Positions 61,214 to 64,000 of a DNA stretch of 64,000 bases are shown here, in pieces. Made by a program: the position numbers and the translations under genes. The first letter of the stretch is position 1. The number at the start of each line of letters is the position of its first letter. This DNA comes from Natrinema halophilum (GTDB lineage Archaea; Halobacteriota; Halobacteria; Halobacteriales; Natrialbaceae). The DNA lies in assembly GCF_013402815.2 (NCBI RefSeq), contig NZ_CP058601.1:186001-250000 (forward strand), read 5' to 3'. The notes under the pieces are model-generated. The model saw nothing but the letters and a program-made list of their open reading frames with translations. It searched no databases and was not told the DNA's origin.

Positions 61214-61696
61214 TCAGGTATCGATCAGGGATGCGATCTCTTCGCGGACGATCGTTTCGCAGTACGAACAGCGAACGCCGTCTTCCAGGACCGTAAATCG
61301 TGACGTGACGGGTTCGTTGCCGGTCGTGATACAGGCGGCGTTGGGACAGGAGAGGACACCCTCGACGACGTCTGGACGTTCGACGCGGTGTTTCTCTTCG
61401 ACGTCATAGTCCCGAACGATATTGATCGTCGCGTCTGGCGCAATCAACGAGAGGACGTCAACCTCGTCTTGACTGAGTTCGCGACCCTCGACCTTGACGA
61501 TGTCCTTGCGCGCGAGCCGATCGGATGGGACGTTCATCCCGATCGATAGCTCCTCACCTTTGCTCCCGTCGATACCCAGAATCGCGAGGACGTTCAGTGC
61601 CTGTCCGCCGCGGACGTGATCGATGACGGTCCCGTCGCGAATCTTGCTGACTCGCAGTTCGTGGTCGACGTCCTCGTTGTCGCCCTCGTTACTCAT
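61214..61696 (-). CDS. pyrI: Aspartate carbamoyltransferase regulatory subunit
   Basis: A 160-residue PyrI. The N-terminal allosteric domain has [33 protein letters not shown] and [20 protein letters not shown]. The C-terminal zinc domain keeps two cysteine pairs (CPNAAC and CSYC). It binds nucleotides and controls PyrB in pyrimidine synthesis. ATG 61696 overlaps the pyrB stop by 8 nt; the two are translated together as in other archaea. Confidence 0.95.
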   Translation of the reverse strand: MSNEGDNEDVDHELRVSKIRDGTVIDHVRGGQALNVLAILGIDGSKGEELSIGMNVPSDRLARKDIVKVEGRELSQDEVDVLSLIAPDATINIVRDYDVEEKHRVERPDVVEGVLSCPNAACITTGNEPVTSRFTVLEDGVRCSYCETIVREEIASLIDT

Positions 61697-62660
61697 CGAG
61701 ATCACCTCCACTGGTGTCGTCGGTTCCATCGGGCCCGGCGGTTCCGTCATCACTCAACAGGAGGTCCAGAAGCGCCATTCGAACCGGAACTCCGTTGTGC
61801 GCTTGCTCGAAGTAGGCCGCGTGGTCGGTTTGGTCGATTTCGGGGGCAATCTCGTCTACCCTCGGCAGCGGATGCATCACCGTCAGGTCGTCGCTCGCCG
61901 CCTCGAGCGTCTCGACGTCGATCTGGTACTCACCGGCGACCGTCTGGTACTCGTTTTCGTCGGGGAATCGCTCGCGCTGGATTCGCGTGACGTAGAGGAC
62001 GTCCAGTGACGGCAGGATGTCCTCCAGGGATTCGTGTTCGCGGATTCCCGTTCCGTCCTGTTGCTGATGGAGGTCGTAGACCACCTCGCGGGGTAGTCGT
62101 AAGCTCTCGGGGCTGACGAAGTGCTGACGAGTGTCGAAGTTGGTCAACGCGTGGGCCAGTGAGTGGACGGTCCGACCGTATTTCAGGTCGCCCATGATAC
62201 CGATCGTCAGATCGTCCAATCCGGCGTTCTCGCGGATCGTATAGAGGTCCAGTAACGTCTGTGTTGGGTGATGGCCGGCCCCATCGCCCGCGTTCAGCAA
62301 CGGGACGTCGACGAACTCGCTGGCCATCGTCGCCGATCCCTGCTTTGGATGCCGGAGGACGATTGCATCCGCATACCCCTCGATGACACGGACGGTATCG
62401 GCAAGCGTTTCTCCTTTCTTCACGCTCGAGGATTCGATCGATCCCATGTCGACGACGTCACCGCCGAGCCGTTTCATGGCGGTTTCGAAGCTCATCTTCG
62501 TCCGCGTACTCGGTTCGAAAAATAGCAGGCCGAGCAAGGTTCCGGCGTGTCGGTCGGCGACGGCCGACGGGTCGGCGGCGATATCGGCTGCATGGTCGAG
62601 GACGGTCTCGATGTCTGCCCGCGAGAGTTGTTTGCTCGTGATGAGGTGATCGTGGCGCAT
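61689..62660 (-). CDS. pyrB: Aspartate carbamoyltransferase catalytic subunit
   Basis: A 323-residue PyrB that condenses carbamoyl phosphate with aspartate, the first committed step of pyrimidine synthesis. Motifs: [20 protein letters not shown] (carbamoyl-phosphate site), [40 protein letters not shown] and [16 protein letters not shown]. It starts [14 protein letters not shown]; the 18 codons upstream are discarded. The C-terminal tail is a Gly/Asp-rich extension that overlaps pyrI. Confidence 0.96.
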   Translation of the reverse strand: MRHDHLITSKQLSRADIETVLDHAADIAADPSAVADRHAGTLLGLLFFEPSTRTKMSFETAMKRLGGDVVDMGSIESSSVKKGETLADTVRVIEGYADAIVLRHPKQGSATMASEFVDVPLLNAGDGAGHHPTQTLLDLYTIRENAGLDDLTIGIMGDLKYGRTVHSLAHALTNFDTRQHFVSPESLRLPREVVYDLHQQQDGTGIREHESLEDILPSLDVLYVTRIQRERFPDENEYQTVAGEYQIDVETLEAASDDLTVMHPLPRVDEIAPEIDQTDHAAYFEQAHNGVPVRMALLDLLLSDDGTAGPDGTDDTSGGDLDE

Positions 62661-62829
62661 TCGTTCGTGTAGGCTTGTGCGTGCCCCTTGAATCTCTCCA
62701 TTCGACGGTGGCATTCGCGACCCGGTTGCCGTGGTGGTCGACTGGGTGGCAATCTCCCGGATTCGCGGTCAGACACGTTATCCTAGGGCAAAGAGTTATA
62801 CAGGTTCTACGATAATTGGTGGTACTTGT

Positions 62830-63453
62830 ATGGTCGGTCGGTTGGATACCGGAATCAACGTGCTCGATCGAAAGCTCGATGGTGGCCTCCCACCGGGTTG
62901 TATCGTCGCGTTCACCGCCGAGCCGGCCAGCCAATCGGAGCTCCTCCTCTACGAACTAACGGCCGCTCGCGGAACGCTTTATCTCTCGACGGAACGTTCG
63001 GACGACGCCGTGCGACACGCCATCGAAACCTCCCCGTCGGCCGTCGGCAGTCCAACGATCAGACACGTCGCCAGCGAATCCCCGATCGAGGAGGCAACGC
63101 GGCTCATCGGTGCCTTACCCGACGGGGCCAACCTCATCGTCGATACGATGGACGTCCTCGAGCGATGTAACACGGAAGACTATATCGCGTTTCTCAATGA
63201 GCTCAAATCACAGATGCTCGAGACCGGGAGCATCGCCGTCCTACACTGTCTGAAGGGGGACGAGCCCGCAAACCGATCGCGGACTTACCACGCGGCCGAC
63301 GCCGTCTTCGACCTTCGAACGGAGATCGCCGGGACGGAACTCGAGAACCACTTGACCATCCCGAAGTTCCGCGGCGGCAGCCAGCCAACTGACGCGATCA
63401 AACTCGAGTTGACGGAGGAAGTCGCGATCGACACGAGCCGAGACATCGCCTGA
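62830..63453 (+). CDS. RAD55/KaiC-like protein with a degenerate P-loop
   Basis: A 207-residue RecA-fold protein: TGINVLDRKLDGGLPPGCIV, the position of Walker A as AEPASQSE, LYLSTERSDDAVRHAIET, ANLIVDTMDVLERC (Walker B-like) and IAVLHCLKGDEPANRSRTYH. Family members have GxxGSGKT at the first site; here Lys and the glycines are missing, so ATP binding is doubtful. Such proteins in haloarchaea are often proposed regulators. ATG 62830 follows a TATA-like AGTTATACA. It is divergent from pyrB. Confidence 0.8.
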   Translation: MVGRLDTGINVLDRKLDGGLPPGCIVAFTAEPASQSELLLYELTAARGTLYLSTERSDDAVRHAIETSPSAVGSPTIRHVASESPIEEATRLIGALPDGANLIVDTMDVLERCNTEDYIAFLNELKSQMLETGSIAVLHCLKGDEPANRSRTYHAADAVFDLRTEIAGTELENHLTIPKFRGGSQPTDAIKLELTEEVAIDTSRDIA

Positions 63454-63817
63454 CCGAATGTACCGATTTTGTACCCCCTGTACGTCTGGGTGCGGTGTGA
63501 CGCTCCCATCACGAGAGCCGGAAACACCAGTCTAAACGATATCGCGACGCCGATCGCGATCGCAAACCGGTTCCCGGTCAGCAGGAACCACTGCTCGATC
63601 GCTGCGATCAGCCGTTTCGACTCCGACTCGGCATGGTCATTCCTCGAGCTGACCAGTAACTGCGGCGCCTGGATACCTCTCGCTGCACAAAAATTGATCC
63701 ACGCACTATCGTGTGGTCGCCACGGAGAGACCCGCAACCGTAAACCCAATCCCGATCACCGAACCATCGATTTCTGTCGCAGACAACCAAACGCACTCAA
63801 GCGCGGTGTCGCGGTCC
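63454..63817. other. 364-bp gap before the FKBP gene
   Basis: No confident gene. The minus strand near 63500-63680 reads IAAIEQWFLLTGNRFAIAIG, a membrane-helix-like segment that could be the decayed start of a membrane protein gene. Confidence 0.45.
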
Positions 63818-64000
63818 TTACTCTTCTGCGCCTTCGAGTTCTTCGACGATCTCGTCGGCATCGACGTCGGCGTCCTCGAGGGCCTCCTCGATGTCGCCGC
63901 CGCCCATACCGCCCATGCCGCCCATCATGCCGCCCATTCCCATGCCGCCCATGCCGTCGATGACTTCCTGGACGATGACGCGGTCGACGCCGACCTTGTC
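63818..64000 (-). CDS. FKBP-type peptidyl-prolyl isomerase, C-terminal end (partial)
   Basis: The last 60 codons of a gene that runs off the window. It reads DKVGVDRVIVQEVID, then a Gly/Met repeat (GMGGMGMGGMMGG and on), then an acidic helix (DIEEALEDADVDADEIVEEL). This matches the C-terminus of large haloarchaeal FKBP prolyl isomerases (VDRVI-QE-ID, GGM run, acidic helix). Thermosome subunits also end in GGM repeats but lack the following helix, so they are less likely. Confidence 0.6.
   Translation of the reverse strand, partial: DKVGVDRVIVQEVIDGMGGMGMGGMMGGMGGMGGGDIEEALEDADVDADEIVEELEGAEE

Noticed and set aside
63818-64000. Thermosome (HSP60) C-terminus
   Set aside because: The GGM repeat fits, but the VDRVI-QE segment before it and the acidic helix after it fit FKBP isomerases better.

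Overview
The window comes from an extremely halophilic archaeon (class Halobacteria). The proteins are very acidic, coding DNA is GC-rich with G/C third positions, many genes have archaeal TATA boxes about 25-29 nt before the start codon (leaderless transcripts), exported proteins carry twin-arginine signals, and the families are typical of haloarchaea (ADP-forming acetyl-CoA synthetase, bat-type HTH regulator, CobN plus ChlID cobaltochelatase, DUF3209, RAD55-like ATPase). A Natrinema/Haloterrigena-like genus is my guess only.

Layout. (1) 1-5112: core genes: the end of an acetate-CoA ligase, a phosphotransacetylase-family protein, a PRC-barrel protein, a small AT-rich insertion flanked by a 74-bp duplication of the end of the next gene, a TrkA-N/DHH protein and tRNA-Lys(CTT). 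(2) 5092-20291: a 15.2-kb island in the 3' end of that tRNA, bounded by a perfect 63-bp direct repeat. It holds two dead tyrosine recombinases, a decayed sensor kinase, an Hsp20, and a sulfatase / formylglycine-generating enzyme / HAD phosphatase / DUF1254 package whose exported members sit behind three copies of one promoter-plus-Tat-signal module. (3) 20292-31112: a gene-poor stretch, an MBL-fold hydrolase, a tungstate/molybdate-type binding protein and permease with a regulator, a MaoC dehydratase next to a 31-bp tandem repeat, a palindromic hairpin element, an alpha/beta hydrolase, an NCS2 permease and a lone GH15 N-terminal domain. (4) 31247-53676: a large cobalamin (corrin ring) cluster: chlID and cobN (divergent), cbiC, cbiE, cbiA, cbiT, cbiL, cbiF, cbiG, two cbiH paralogues, a ferredoxin, an uncharacterised protein, cbiX, DUF3209 and a beta-propeller protein. 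A sensor kinase and a wrecked Ni/Co transporter gene are embedded in it. (5) 53783-59854: a four-gene run of acidic, low-complexity, glycine-zipper proteins of unknown function, an enoyl-CoA hydratase, a small protein and a convergent phasin-like protein. (6) 60125-64000: a putative TIM-barrel protein, a 37-residue membrane protein, pyrB-pyrI, a RAD55-like protein and the end of an FKBP-type prolyl isomerase.

How the parts work together. Cobalt enters the corrin pathway early through CbiX, and CobN/ChlID could act late, with CbiL, CbiH, CbiF, CbiG, CbiT, CbiE and CbiC modifying the ring and CbiA amidating it. A 31-bp sequence shared by the cbiT and cbiH1 promoters, with a partial match before cbiA, suggests a common regulator. 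In the island, the FGE would convert Cys78 of the neighbouring sulfatase to formylglycine. The most system-like unknowns are the triplicated promoter/Tat-signal module and the four-gene acidic operon.
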